Below are positions 43,099 through 51,137 of a stretch of 64,000 bases of DNA, piece by piece; within the stretch, counting starts at the first letter, position 1, and each line of letters begins with the position of its first letter. The notes below the pieces were generated by a model, which worked only from the letters and a program-made list of their open reading frames with translations, made no database searches and was not told where the DNA came from. The stretch comes from Thermoactinomyces intermedius (lineage in GTDB: Bacteria; Bacillota; Bacilli; Thermoactinomycetales; Thermoactinomycetaceae). The DNA is taken from assembly GCF_016055025.1 (NCBI RefSeq), contig NZ_JAECVW010000001.1. One strand, written 5' to 3'. Made by a program: the position numbers and the translations under genes.

Positions 43099-43311
43099 TC
43101 AGAGGAGATTGCTGGTCGAGTTACCTCTGCCGCCGCTGAAGGCCTGAGCATCTCCTAAGTTAATGGGTACTTGCACGTTCAGGTTGAGCAAGCCGGCACT
43201 TTGTGCACCGGTCCGGGGAGCGTTGTTGACGGATGCACGTGCGCTGAAGGACCGGCGGCGTCTGCGGCGGGCCACAACGACCACGACTTTCTTTCTTGCA
43301 TGGCAATGCAT
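43099..43311 (-). CDS. Small Arg-rich coat-like protein B (paralogue of A)
   Basis: These 70 residues are closely related to protein A: basic head (HARKKVVVVVARRRRRRSF) then ASVNNAPRTGAQSAGLLNLN, VQVPINLGDAQAFSGGRGNS and SNLL. A and B share about half their residues and differ most in the head and in Cys content (B has one Cys). A perfect AAAGGAGGTG precedes the ATG. Tandem duplication is evident. Function unknown; likely a structural assembly protein. Confidence 0.75.
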   Translation of the reverse strand: MHCHARKKVVVVVARRRRRRSFSARASVNNAPRTGAQSAGLLNLNVQVPINLGDAQAFSGGRGNSTSNLL

Positions 43312-43357
43312 AAGCCTTGCACCTCCTTTCAGGGGGAATGATCACATTGGATTCGGA

Positions 43358-43789
43358 TTACTCTTTCTTTTCAGAATCCGCAGCGGATTGCTTGGAGGAG
43401 AATTGTTGTTTGATTTGCTGTTCAATTTGCTTTTTTTGTTCTTCCGTCACCGGAACTTTTTTCGCGATGACATTGACCAGATTGGGAGCCAGGGATTGCA
43501 TCAGGGATGCGCCGGTTGTTGTTCCTCCGTTTCCGTTGCCGATGAGGATCGACATCAACAGGTTGACGAGTGCCGTGATGAAATCAGTGAGGATGCCGGT
43601 TACATTGCCGACGGCTGCTCTGGCAGAACCGGTGAGGGCTGCGGGCAAAGTCAGGATATAATTGAGAAAATCAATCGCGGTTTGTTGCGCTTCCACTTGT
43701 TGGGATTGCGGGACATTTTCCCGGATGGCTTCGTCCAAAATGGCGCGGATTTGTTCCAACTCTTCGGGGGTAAAGGAGTTTTTGCTCAT
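43358..43789 (-). CDS. Coat-cluster protein C, hydrophobic centre, unknown function
   Basis: This 143-residue protein has a charged N-terminus (FTPEELEQIRAILDEAIREN), a Gln-rich helical part and a hydrophobic centre (LNYILTLPAALTGSARAAVG, FITALVNLLMSILIGNGNGG). The tail is Lys/Gln-rich with VPVTEEQKKQIEQQIKQQF. The hydrophobic stretch could insert in a membrane or self-assemble. AAAGGAGGTG precedes the ATG. It sits between paralogues B and D. I do not recognise it. Confidence 0.75.
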   Translation of the reverse strand: MSKNSFTPEELEQIRAILDEAIRENVPQSQQVEAQQTAIDFLNYILTLPAALTGSARAAVGNVTGILTDFITALVNLLMSILIGNGNGGTTTGASLMQSLAPNLVNVIAKKVPVTEEQKKQIEQQIKQQFSSKQSAADSEKKE

Positions 43790-43824
43790 CCTGTTTCACC
43801 TCCTTTCAATGGGGTTCACAGAAC

Positions 43825-44106
43825 TTACACGGCATTGGATACCGAGTTTTGGTCGCTTTCATTCAATGATGTGGAATCACCAATATTGACGGGAATTTGG
43901 ACGATGATATTAATCAGACCGCTGATCGCGCCATCGATGGTCGCGGCGTTGTTGACGGAGCTGTCTGCAGAGGAAGGGCGTGTCGGACGTCTTCGTTTTT
44001 TGCGGGGGGAAACGTTTTTTAGCAGAAGCAGTCTGCGGCAGTGCTTGCACAAAGTCGGTTTTTTCTTCCTTTTCCGGAGTTTCCTTCGCCGTCTATAACA
44101 GGTCAT
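43825..44106 (-). CDS. Small Arg/Lys-rich coat-like protein D (divergent paralogue)
   Basis: This 93-residue protein has a longer, strongly basic head (CYRRRRKLRKRKKKP, then CKHCRRLLLLKNVSPRKKRR) with a C-x2-C pair, followed by the same C-terminal module as A and B: SVNNAATIDGAISGLINIIV, QIPVNIGDSTSLNESDQNS and SNAV. GAGGAGG precedes the ATG. Its start overlaps the end of gene E. The head could bind nucleic acid or phosphate-rich surfaces. Confidence 0.75.
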   Translation of the reverse strand: MTCYRRRRKLRKRKKKPTLCKHCRRLLLLKNVSPRKKRRRPTRPSSADSSVNNAATIDGAISGLINIIVQIPVNIGDSTSLNESDQNSVSNAV

Positions 44107-44353
44107 TGTTTGCGCCTCCTCTCGTCCGGGAGGGCGCCGATTTGTTCCGGTGCAAGACGTCCTGTTGGATAAGTTGCTTAATCTTGTTTTTGGTCCCTGG
44201 TTGGAACACTTCTGCCAAATTGATTAAATTCTGCAGTTTTGGGGGGAGTTTTTCATCATCCAGACTTTTGATCAATAAGTTGTATATTTTCATTCTTATG
44301 ATTTGTTCCATTTGTCCTGAAAGATGATCGAGGTGTTTCCGGTTGCCATTCAA
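44093..44353 (-). CDS. Coat-cluster protein E, unknown function
   Basis: An 86-residue helical, basic protein (HLDHLSGQMEQIIRMKIYNL, LPPKLQNLINLAEVFQ, KNKIKQLIQQDVLHRN). The frame opens at 44383, but AAGGAGGTG lies within it and points to a TTG at 44353, which is chosen. It overlaps the start of gene D by 14 bases, so it leads the five-gene cluster. I do not recognise the family. Confidence 0.65.
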   Translation of the reverse strand: MNGNRKHLDHLSGQMEQIIRMKIYNLLIKSLDDEKLPPKLQNLINLAEVFQPGTKNKIKQLIQQDVLHRNKSAPSRTRGGANNDLL

Positions 44354-44466
44354 TGACGACACCTCCTTGTTTTCAACTGGCATTCTTTGAAGTTACTATA
44401 GTATATTATTTGCTCGCAAAAAGGTGATTATATATTTTATAAATAGTTTAGTATCTTGGTAGAAAA
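44354..44466. other. Likely promoter region of the coat-like cluster
   Basis: This AT-rich stretch directly upstream of gene E should contain the cluster promoter. I cannot name the sigma factor with confidence. Confidence 0.35.
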
Positions 44467-44500
44467 TAAAGCCGCCTTCCATTCGGAAAGCGGCTTTTCA
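44466..44500 (-). terminator. Terminator after the DUF1292-like gene
   Basis: AAAGCCGCTTTCC pairs with GGAAGGCGGCTTT around GAAT on the minus strand, followed by T-rich sequence. Confidence 0.8.
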
Positions 44501-44929
44501 TCAGCCGGGGGTTTCCGTGAAATATTCCGGAAATTCCCGCATAAATGTTTGTACGACTTCCGGATATTCGTTTTCGCTGATTTCGAAGATTTCCTCCCCT
44601 GAATATTCAAAAAAGAAAAGGGATTTGTCGGGATGATCCGGGTCATAATACATGGCCATGGTTCGCTGTTGATGGGTGAAGGTGGCGCCCAAAACCGCCA
44701 GGAAAGTCCTTCCGTCCATTTCCAGCCGTTGAAAGAAAAGCGGTTCCAGTTCTTGCAAAATCAGATCACTGTAGGTTTCCCCCGGATAACGCAAAACCAT
44801 TACCTCTTCTTTTTCTTCTTCAATAATATAGATTTCTCTTTTTCGTTCCTTTTTCCACAACAGCAATAAATGCTTGATCCCTTGATGGATGAAGACATAT
44901 TGATAAGGCGTTTGAAAGCGGATGTTCAA
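44501..44929 (-). CDS. DUF1292-like cytosolic protein
   Basis: This 142-residue acidic protein's second half resembles the DUF1292 (YrzB) family: LFFQRLEMDGRTFLAVLGAT, then MAMYYDPDHPDKSLFFFEYS and IFEISENEYPEVVQTFMREF, a run of strands and one helix. The first half (YQYVFIHQGIKHLLLLWKKE) is family-unknown. Starts at TTG 44929 behind AGGGGAG. Role unknown. Confidence 0.6.
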   Translation of the reverse strand: MNIRFQTPYQYVFIHQGIKHLLLLWKKERKREIYIIEEEKEEVMVLRYPGETYSDLILQELEPLFFQRLEMDGRTFLAVLGATFTHQQRTMAMYYDPDHPDKSLFFFEYSGEEIFEISENEYPEVVQTFMREFPEYFTETPG

Positions 44930-45126
44930 TGATTTTCTCCCCTGTTTTTAAAATCGGACTCTTTTTATATTAAAACATGGACGTGCCGGAAACAATGAAC
45001 CGGCTTGAAGAAAAGGCTTGCGGAAATCCGGTTGCTAGAATCCGGCGGGCAACAGTATAATACCAACGTAAGGATTTATGAAAGGGATCATGATTGGGAA
45101 AAATGGTGGGAGAAGGAGGGAAATCC

Positions 45127-45261
45127 ATGAACACGTCCGGCAAGGAAACGCCCCGCAATCAGGAAAATGATTTTATTGATGCCGTGAAAGGTGCATTGGG
45201 AGCCGCCGGGGTATTCTTGTTGATCTTTATTATTTTAACGGCAATCGATGTAATGCGGTAA
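45127..45261 (+). CDS. 44-residue single-span membrane protein, YqzM-like
   Basis: This short gene behind GGAGAAGGAGGG encodes MNTSGKETPRNQENDFIDAV and a hydrophobic helix (GALGAAGVFLLIFIILTAID). The NDFID motif and size recall B. subtilis YqzM, whose role is unknown. An intrinsic terminator follows. Likely monocistronic. Confidence 0.72.
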   Translation: MNTSGKETPRNQENDFIDAVKGALGAAGVFLLIFIILTAIDVMR

Positions 45262-45267
45262 AATTTT

Positions 45268-45309
45268 TAAAACGGGAGGGCCTGAGGCGGAATCCTCTCG
45301 TTTTTTTGT
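45268..45309 (+). terminator. Terminator after the YqzM-like gene
   Basis: AACGGGAGG and CCTCTCGTT flank GCCTGAGGCGGAAT, followed by seven Ts. Confidence 0.7.
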
Positions 45310-45340
45310 CGGGACCCGGAAGGGCTCGGTTTGCTTCCGG

Positions 45341-45369
45341 TTGGCAAAAGCAAAACCGTGAGATATACT
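45341..45369 (+). promoter_or_regulatory. Candidate sigma-A promoter of sucCD
   Basis: TTGGCA and TATACT are separated by 17 bases, about 150 bases before the sucC start. Confidence 0.5.
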
Positions 45370-45517
45370 TCAGAATGTGGCCAAACATGAAAAAAAGATT
45401 TTCTGTCTGACTGATACCTGGTTTTGTAAGGGGATACAGAAGGATGGAATACATAAATCATGAATCAGGGTTTGGCGTGTTTTTTGTGGTTATGACCAAG
45501 GATTGGGGGATTGCGGA

Positions 45518-46678
45518 ATGAATGTTCATGAGTATCAAGGAAAGCAAATCCTGAAAAAATATGGCGTTCAGGTTCCGAACGGCTTTGTCGCGTTCACTGC
45601 CGATGAAGCGGTGGAAGCTGCGAAAAAACTGGAAGGAGACCTGTGGGTTGTCAAAGCGCAAATTCATGCCGGGGGCCGTGGAAAAGCCGGTGGCGTGAAA
45701 TTGGCAAAAAGTTTGGAAGAAGTCCGTCAATATGCAGATGAATTGCTCGGGAAGACGCTGGTGACCCATCAAACCGGCCCGGAAGGAAAAGAAGTCAAAC
45801 GATTGTTAATTGAAGAAGGACTCCCAATTGAAAAAGAATACTATGTCGGAGTGGTGATTGACCGGTCCACCCAACGTGTCGTCATGATGGCTTCCGAAGA
45901 AGGAGGCACGGAGATCGAAGAAGTGGCCGCCAAAACACCGGAAAAAATCTTTAAGGAAGTGATTGATCCGGCGGTTGGGATGATGCCGTTCCAAGCGCGT
46001 CGTTTGGCTTATTCCATCAACATCCCGCAAGAGAAAGTCAATCAAGCCGTGAAATTTATGCTGGGCCTTTATCAGGCATTTGTCGACAATGATTGTTCCC
46101 TGGCGGAAATCAACCCGCTTATTACCACGAAGGACGGACGCGTCATGGCATTGGACGCGAAATTGAATTTTGATTCGAATGCATTGTTCCGCCATCCTGA
46201 TATTTTAGAAATGCGCGACTTGGATGAAGAAGATCCGAAAGAAGTTGAAGCTTCCAAATATGATCTGAACTATATTGCGCTCGATGGAAATATCGGCTGC
46301 ATGGTGAATGGAGCCGGCTTAGCCATGGCCACCATGGACATCATCAAACATTATGACGGCGAACCGGCCAACTTCCTGGATGTCGGTGGCGGCGCAACCG
46401 CGGACAAAGTGCGGGAAGCTTTTAAGATTATTTTGTCGGATGAAAATGTCAAAGGAATTTTTGTAAATATTTTCGGCGGAATCATGAAATGTGACGTGAT
46501 CGCCAGCGGAGTGGTGGAAGCGGCAAAACAAATCAAACTGGACCGGCCGTTGGTGGTTCGTCTGGAAGGCACCAACGTCGAACTCGGCAAGAAAATTCTG
46601 CAAGAATCCGGTCTGGAAATTGTGGCAGCCGATTCTTTGGCGGATGGCGCGCAAAAAATTGTGGAACTGGTGAAGTAA
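45518..46678 (+). CDS. sucC: Succinyl-CoA synthetase, beta subunit
   Basis: The TCA-cycle enzyme SucCD interconverts succinyl-CoA with succinate and a nucleoside triphosphate. The 386-residue beta subunit has an ATP-grasp domain (MNVHEYQGKQILKKYG, then LWVVKAQIHAGGRGKAGGVK and AEINPLITTKDGRVMALDAK) and the CoA-ligase domain (NGAGLAMATMDIIKHYDGEP, NFLDVGGGATADKV, NIFGGIMKCDVIASGVV). The ATG at 45518 sits behind GGGGGA; three codons upstream are in frame without a site. sucD follows 41 bases on. Confidence 0.96.
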   Translation: MNVHEYQGKQILKKYGVQVPNGFVAFTADEAVEAAKKLEGDLWVVKAQIHAGGRGKAGGVKLAKSLEEVRQYADELLGKTLVTHQTGPEGKEVKRLLIEEGLPIEKEYYVGVVIDRSTQRVVMMASEEGGTEIEEVAAKTPEKIFKEVIDPAVGMMPFQARRLAYSINIPQEKVNQAVKFMLGLYQAFVDNDCSLAEINPLITTKDGRVMALDAKLNFDSNALFRHPDILEMRDLDEEDPKEVEASKYDLNYIALDGNIGCMVNGAGLAMATMDIIKHYDGEPANFLDVGGGATADKVREAFKIILSDENVKGIFVNIFGGIMKCDVIASGVVEAAKQIKLDRPLVVRLEGTNVELGKKILQESGLEIVAADSLADGAQKIVELVK

Positions 46679-46719
46679 GAATTTGAATGACAGATCGCCC
46701 GAGAAAGGTGGGAGTTTAG

Positions 46720-47622
46720 GTGAGTATTTTTGTAAATAAGGATACCAAAGTGATCATCCAGGGGATTACAGGGTCAACCGGATTGTTTCATACCAAACAG
46801 GCGATTGAGTACGGGACACAAGTCGTCGGCGGTGTCACTCCGGGCAAAGGGGGACAGGAGATCGAAGGAGTTCCCGTTTTCAACACGGTGCAGGAAGCCG
46901 TGGAAGTGACCGGGGCCAATGCTTCTGCGATTTATGTGCCTCCGGCCTTTGCAGCCGATGCCATCATGGAAGCGGTGGATGCCGGATTGGAATTGGTCGT
47001 GTGCATCACTGAAGGCATCCCGGTATTGGACATGGTGAAAGTAAGACGGTACATGGAAGGGAAAAAAACACGCCTGATCGGCCCGAACTGTCCGGGTGTC
47101 ATCACTCCGGGCGAGTGCAAAATCGGAATCATGCCGGGATATATTCATGTTCCCGGACATGTCGGGATCGTGTCGCGGAGCGGAACGCTCACCTATGAGG
47201 CCGTCCATCAATTGAGCACACGCGGGATCGGCCAATCGACGGCAGTCGGCATCGGGGGCGATCCGATCAACGGAACCAACTTCATCGATTGTTTGAAAGC
47301 TTTTGAAGAAGATCCGGACACCAAAGCGGTGATCATGATCGGGGAAATCGGTGGTACGGCAGAAGAGGAAGCGGCCGAATGGATTAAAAACCATATGACA
47401 AAACCGGTGGTCGGTTTTATCGGCGGACAAACCGCACCTCCCGGAAAACGCATGGGACACGCGGGCGCGATTATCTCCGGAGGAAAAGGAACCGCTGCCG
47501 AAAAAATTGCCACGTTGGAACGCTGTGGCGTAAAAGTGGCGGAAACACCGGCTGTCATCGGCGAAACCTTGGTGAAAGTTCTGGAAGAAAAAGGGTTGTT
47601 GGACGAAGTGACGGTGAAGTGA
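46720..47622 (+). CDS. sucD: Succinyl-CoA synthetase, alpha subunit
   Basis: The alpha subunit binds CoA and carries the phospho-histidine. Length is 300 residues. It shows the CoA-binding start (VIIQGITGSTGLFHTKQAIE), PNCPGVITPGECKIGIMPGY, and the active His in KRMGHAGAIISGGKGTAAEK. GTG start behind GAAAGGTGGG. Followed by a terminator, so sucCD is its own unit. Confidence 0.96.
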   Translation: MSIFVNKDTKVIIQGITGSTGLFHTKQAIEYGTQVVGGVTPGKGGQEIEGVPVFNTVQEAVEVTGANASAIYVPPAFAADAIMEAVDAGLELVVCITEGIPVLDMVKVRRYMEGKKTRLIGPNCPGVITPGECKIGIMPGYIHVPGHVGIVSRSGTLTYEAVHQLSTRGIGQSTAVGIGGDPINGTNFIDCLKAFEEDPDTKAVIMIGEIGGTAEEEAAEWIKNHMTKPVVGFIGGQTAPPGKRMGHAGAIISGGKGTAAEKIATLERCGVKVAETPAVIGETLVKVLEEKGLLDEVTVK

Positions 47623-47628
47623 TGAATG

Positions 47629-47656
47629 AAGGGAACCTTTCGGGTTCCCTTTTTTT
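47629..47656 (+). terminator. Terminator after sucD
   Basis: AAGGGAACC/GGTTCCCTT with a T tract. Confidence 0.85.
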
Positions 47657-47821
47657 TATTGGTACGGGCCGCGGCGGTGATGGTTTTGGGAAAATCAGGA
47701 TCCGGCGGAAGGAGAAAGGGCGGGGAAATGGTACTTTGTAATATTGGAAATAGGAACCAATCGCATCACGGGTGTCGACTCTTATAAGCTGTTCATTTTC
47801 TTGCAAAAGAGGTGTTGACCG

Positions 47822-48925
47822 TTGCATGCTTATTCTTGGTTGATTGCATTGGATCACATTCCGTCGGTGGGATGGCACACCATTCATTCATTGATCCAAG
47901 CGGGATGGAAACCGAAAGGGCCCGTGCCGGACGATTTATTGGACCGGTTAACGCTTTCCCGGGTGAGGCCAAAAGCGATCGGGAAGGTGAAATGCGAATT
48001 GACTTCCGCGTTGGTTGAAAAAGTGATGCAAAATCTGGAAAAAATGCAGATTCAGACCGTGACGTTTTTTGATCCGGCCTATCCTTCCCTGTTGAAAGAG
48101 ATTGCCCAACCGCCATGGGTGTTATATATTCGGGGGGATTCATCCTTATTGACGCAAAAGTCGCTCGCCGTGGTGGGAACCCGAAAACCGACGCCTTACG
48201 GACTCCGGGCAACGCGGGAGCTGGTGACGCCGTTGGCGGAACGCGGGTGGACCATCATCAGCGGGATGGCCAACGGAATCGACGGGGAGGCACACCGGTC
48301 CGCGCTGCGGGTGGGAGGCAAAACCATAGCCGTTTTGGGAACGGGGGTGGATGTCATTTATCCCAAAAATCATCGCCGCCTTTATGAGCAGTTGGTGGAG
48401 CACGGGGCGGTGATTTCCGAAATGCCGCCCGGCACCCCGCCCCATCCAGGGGTCTTTCCCAGACGGAACCGGATTATCAGCGGTCTTTCGCACGGAACGC
48501 TGGTGGTGGAAGCCGCGGAAAAATCGGGTTCTTTGATCACTGCCGGGTTCAGCATGGAGCAGGGAAGGGAAGTTTTTGCCGTTCCGGGGATGATGACCTC
48601 CGCCCTAAGCCAGGGAACATTAAAACTGATCCAGGACGGGGCAAAATGCGTGCGCCAGCCGTCAGACATCCTGGAAGAGCTGGAGGGGCTCCCTTTGACC
48701 GGTTCCCTTCCGGACGATTTGCATAATTTGAGCCCGATTGACTTAAATGATATAGAAGAGCAAATCTACGGACAAATTCCGATGGATGAACCGATCCACA
48801 TCAATCAGTTGTTGGAGCGGTTTGATCAACAAAGGGCCCCGGGGGAAGTTCATCAGGCACTGGTCACGTTGGAGATGAAACAGGTGATTGCCTCGCTTCC
48901 CGGAGCCCGGTATATCCGCAAGTGA
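47822..48925 (+). CDS. dprA: DNA processing protein DprA (Smf)
   Basis: DprA protects incoming single-stranded DNA and loads RecA during natural transformation. The 367-residue protein has an N-terminal helical part (LIALDHIPSVGWHTIHSLIQ), the Rossmann core (about 110-300: LAVVGTRKPTPYGLRATREL, TIISGMANGIDGEAHRSALR, AVLGTGVDVIYPKNHRRLY, FPRRNRIISGLSHGTLVVEA) and a C-terminal winged-helix part. TTG start behind AAGAGGTG. topA follows as in Bacillales. Competence partner comM appears in the window only as 3' fragments. Confidence 0.93.
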   Translation: MHAYSWLIALDHIPSVGWHTIHSLIQAGWKPKGPVPDDLLDRLTLSRVRPKAIGKVKCELTSALVEKVMQNLEKMQIQTVTFFDPAYPSLLKEIAQPPWVLYIRGDSSLLTQKSLAVVGTRKPTPYGLRATRELVTPLAERGWTIISGMANGIDGEAHRSALRVGGKTIAVLGTGVDVIYPKNHRRLYEQLVEHGAVISEMPPGTPPHPGVFPRRNRIISGLSHGTLVVEAAEKSGSLITAGFSMEQGREVFAVPGMMTSALSQGTLKLIQDGAKCVRQPSDILEELEGLPLTGSLPDDLHNLSPIDLNDIEEQIYGQIPMDEPIHINQLLERFDQQRAPGEVHQALVTLEMKQVIASLPGARYIRK

Positions 48926-49043
48926 CGCATCAAAGCATCTTCAAACCAAGTGTCCGGAAGTTGAACACTTTGGTCACAATTTGGTATTGTATCAAATACG
49001 AGTGCAAATAAGAGAAGTGGCAAGAATGAGGGGAGGGCCGTAG

Positions 49044-51119
49044 ATGGCCGATTCACTAGTGATTGTTGAATCACCGGCTAAAGCCAAAACCATAAAAAAA
49101 TACCTGGGAAGCAAATACATCGTGAAAGCTTCCATGGGACATGTGCGGGATTTGCCCAAAAGCCAGATGGGCGTCAATGTGGAAAACCGGTTTGAACCCA
49201 AATATATCACCGTCCGGGGAAAAGGGGATATTTTAAAAGAATTGCGTGACGCCAAGAAAAAAGTAAAAAATGTCTATCTGGCGGCGGACCCGGACCGGGA
49301 AGGGGAAGCGATTGCCTGGCATCTGGCGCACAGTTTGAATGTTCCCCTGGAGCAAAAATGCCGGGTCGTTTTCAATGAAATCACCAAACAAGCCGTCAAA
49401 GAAGCATTCAAGCATCCCCGGGAAATCAACATGGATTTGGTGAATGCCCAACAGGCAAGGCGGATTTTGGACCGGTTGGTGGGGTATAACATCAGCCCGC
49501 TGTTGTGGAAGAAGGTGAAAAAAGGCTTGAGTGCCGGACGGGTTCAGTCGGTGGCGGTCAAGTTGATCATCGACCGGGAAAATGAAATCCGAAAGTTCAA
49601 ACCCGAAGAGTACTGGACCGTGACGGCGGTGCTGCTAAGCGGTGAAGAGCCTTTTGAAGCCAAATTTTATGGTTACGGGAAAGAGAAAACGCAGTTGGGT
49701 TCCAAAGAAGATGTGGATCAACTCCTTGAAGCCATCAAGGGAAAGCGCTTTGTTGTCGAAGAGGTGAAAACCAGCGAACGCAGACGAAATCCGGCCGGTC
49801 CGTTTATCACGAGCACGTTGCAGCAGGAAGCCGCCCGGAAGCTCGGTTTCCGCGCGCAGAAGACGATGGCGGTCGCCCAGCAGTTATATGAAGGGGTGGA
49901 CATCGGCAAACAAGGAACGGTGGGGCTCATTACCTATATGCGGACGGATTCCACCCGGATTTCCAAAACGGCCCAAAGCGAAGCGCGTGAATACATCGCC
50001 GGAAAGTTCGGGGCGGAATACTTGCCAAAAACACCGCACTCGCACAAACAGAAATCGGGCGCGCAAGATGCCCACGAAGCGATTCGTCCGACCTCCGTCT
50101 TCCGGGTTCCGTCCGAAATCAAAAGTTATTTGTCCAGGGACCAATACCGGTTGTACAAATTGATTTGGGACCGGTTTGTGGCTTCTCAAATGGCACCGGC
50201 CGTGTTTGATGCGGTTTCGGCGAATATCCGGGTCGGGGAAGCGCTGTTTAAGGCCAGCGGTTCCAAAATCAAGTTCCCGGGATTCATGAAAGTGTATGTG
50301 GAAGGCGAGGATCAGAAGAAAAAGGAAGAAGACAAGTTTTTACCGGAGCTTTCCGAGGGGCAGGTATTAAAGCGGAAGTCCGTCGAGCCCAAACAACATT
50401 TCACCCAGCCCCCGCCCCGTTATACCGAAGCCAGCCTTGTCAAAGAGCTGGAAGACAAAGGAATCGGGCGCCCGAGTACTTACGCCCCGATTTTGGACAC
50501 CATCCAGAAACGGGGATATGTCCTTCTGGAAGAGAAACGTTTTGTTCCTTCCGAGTTGGGGGAAATTGTGATTGATTTAATGCAGCAGTTTTTCCCGGAA
50601 ATCTTAAATGTGGAGTTTACGGCCAATCTGGAAGAAGACCTGGATAAGGTGGAGGAAGGAAAAGCCGATTGGATCGAAATTTTGGACCGGTTTTATCATC
50701 CGTTTCAAAAACAGTTGTCCGTCGCGGAAAAAGAGATGGAAGAAGTGGAAATCCAAGACGAGGTGTCCGGGGAAGTCTGTGAAAAGTGCGGCAGCCCGAT
50801 GGTATACAAGTTCGGTCGTTACGGAAAGTTTTTGGCTTGTTCCGCTTTTCCGGATTGCCGCAACACCAAACCGATTGTCAAATCGACCGGGGTTTCGTGC
50901 CCCAAATGCAAAGAAGGGGAAATCGTTGAACGAAAGAGCAAAAAATCCCGCCTGTTTTACGGATGCAGCCGATACCCGGAATGCGACTTTGTTTCGTGGG
51001 ACCGGCCGGTTCCCCGTCCATGCCCGAAATGCGGGAACCTGATGGTGGAGAAAAAAGCAAAGAAAAAGCCGACCATGATTCGTTGTACTGTTTGTGATTA
51101 TGAAGAAGAAAAAAATTGA
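49044..51119 (+). CDS. topA: DNA topoisomerase I
   Basis: This type IA topoisomerase relaxes negative supercoils. Length is 691 residues. The TOPRIM domain is at the start (LVIVESPAKAKTIKKYLG, then AADPDREGEAIAWHLAHSL), the active Tyr is in GLITYMRTDSTRISKTA (about residue 300), and SLVKELEDKGIGRPSTYAPI is conserved. Three C-terminal zinc fingers follow: CEKCGSPMVYKFG with CSAFPDC, CPKCKEGEIVERK with CSRYPEC, and CPKCGNLMVEKKA with CTVC. The ATG at 49044 follows GGGGAGGGCC. Confidence 0.97.
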   Translation: MADSLVIVESPAKAKTIKKYLGSKYIVKASMGHVRDLPKSQMGVNVENRFEPKYITVRGKGDILKELRDAKKKVKNVYLAADPDREGEAIAWHLAHSLNVPLEQKCRVVFNEITKQAVKEAFKHPREINMDLVNAQQARRILDRLVGYNISPLLWKKVKKGLSAGRVQSVAVKLIIDRENEIRKFKPEEYWTVTAVLLSGEEPFEAKFYGYGKEKTQLGSKEDVDQLLEAIKGKRFVVEEVKTSERRRNPAGPFITSTLQQEAARKLGFRAQKTMAVAQQLYEGVDIGKQGTVGLITYMRTDSTRISKTAQSEAREYIAGKFGAEYLPKTPHSHKQKSGAQDAHEAIRPTSVFRVPSEIKSYLSRDQYRLYKLIWDRFVASQMAPAVFDAVSANIRVGEALFKASGSKIKFPGFMKVYVEGEDQKKKEEDKFLPELSEGQVLKRKSVEPKQHFTQPPPRYTEASLVKELEDKGIGRPSTYAPILDTIQKRGYVLLEEKRFVPSELGEIVIDLMQQFFPEILNVEFTANLEEDLDKVEEGKADWIEILDRFYHPFQKQLSVAEKEMEEVEIQDEVSGEVCEKCGSPMVYKFGRYGKFLACSAFPDCRNTKPIVKSTGVSCPKCKEGEIVERKSKKSRLFYGCSRYPECDFVSWDRPVPRPCPKCGNLMVEKKAKKKPTMIRCTVCDYEEEKN

Positions 51120-51137
51120 CGGAGGGGACGGAAAAAG

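Noticed and set aside
43163..44098. 311-codon plus-strand frame opposite the coat-like cluster
   Set aside because: It is antisense to four genes that each have strong ribosome sites and shared protein motifs.
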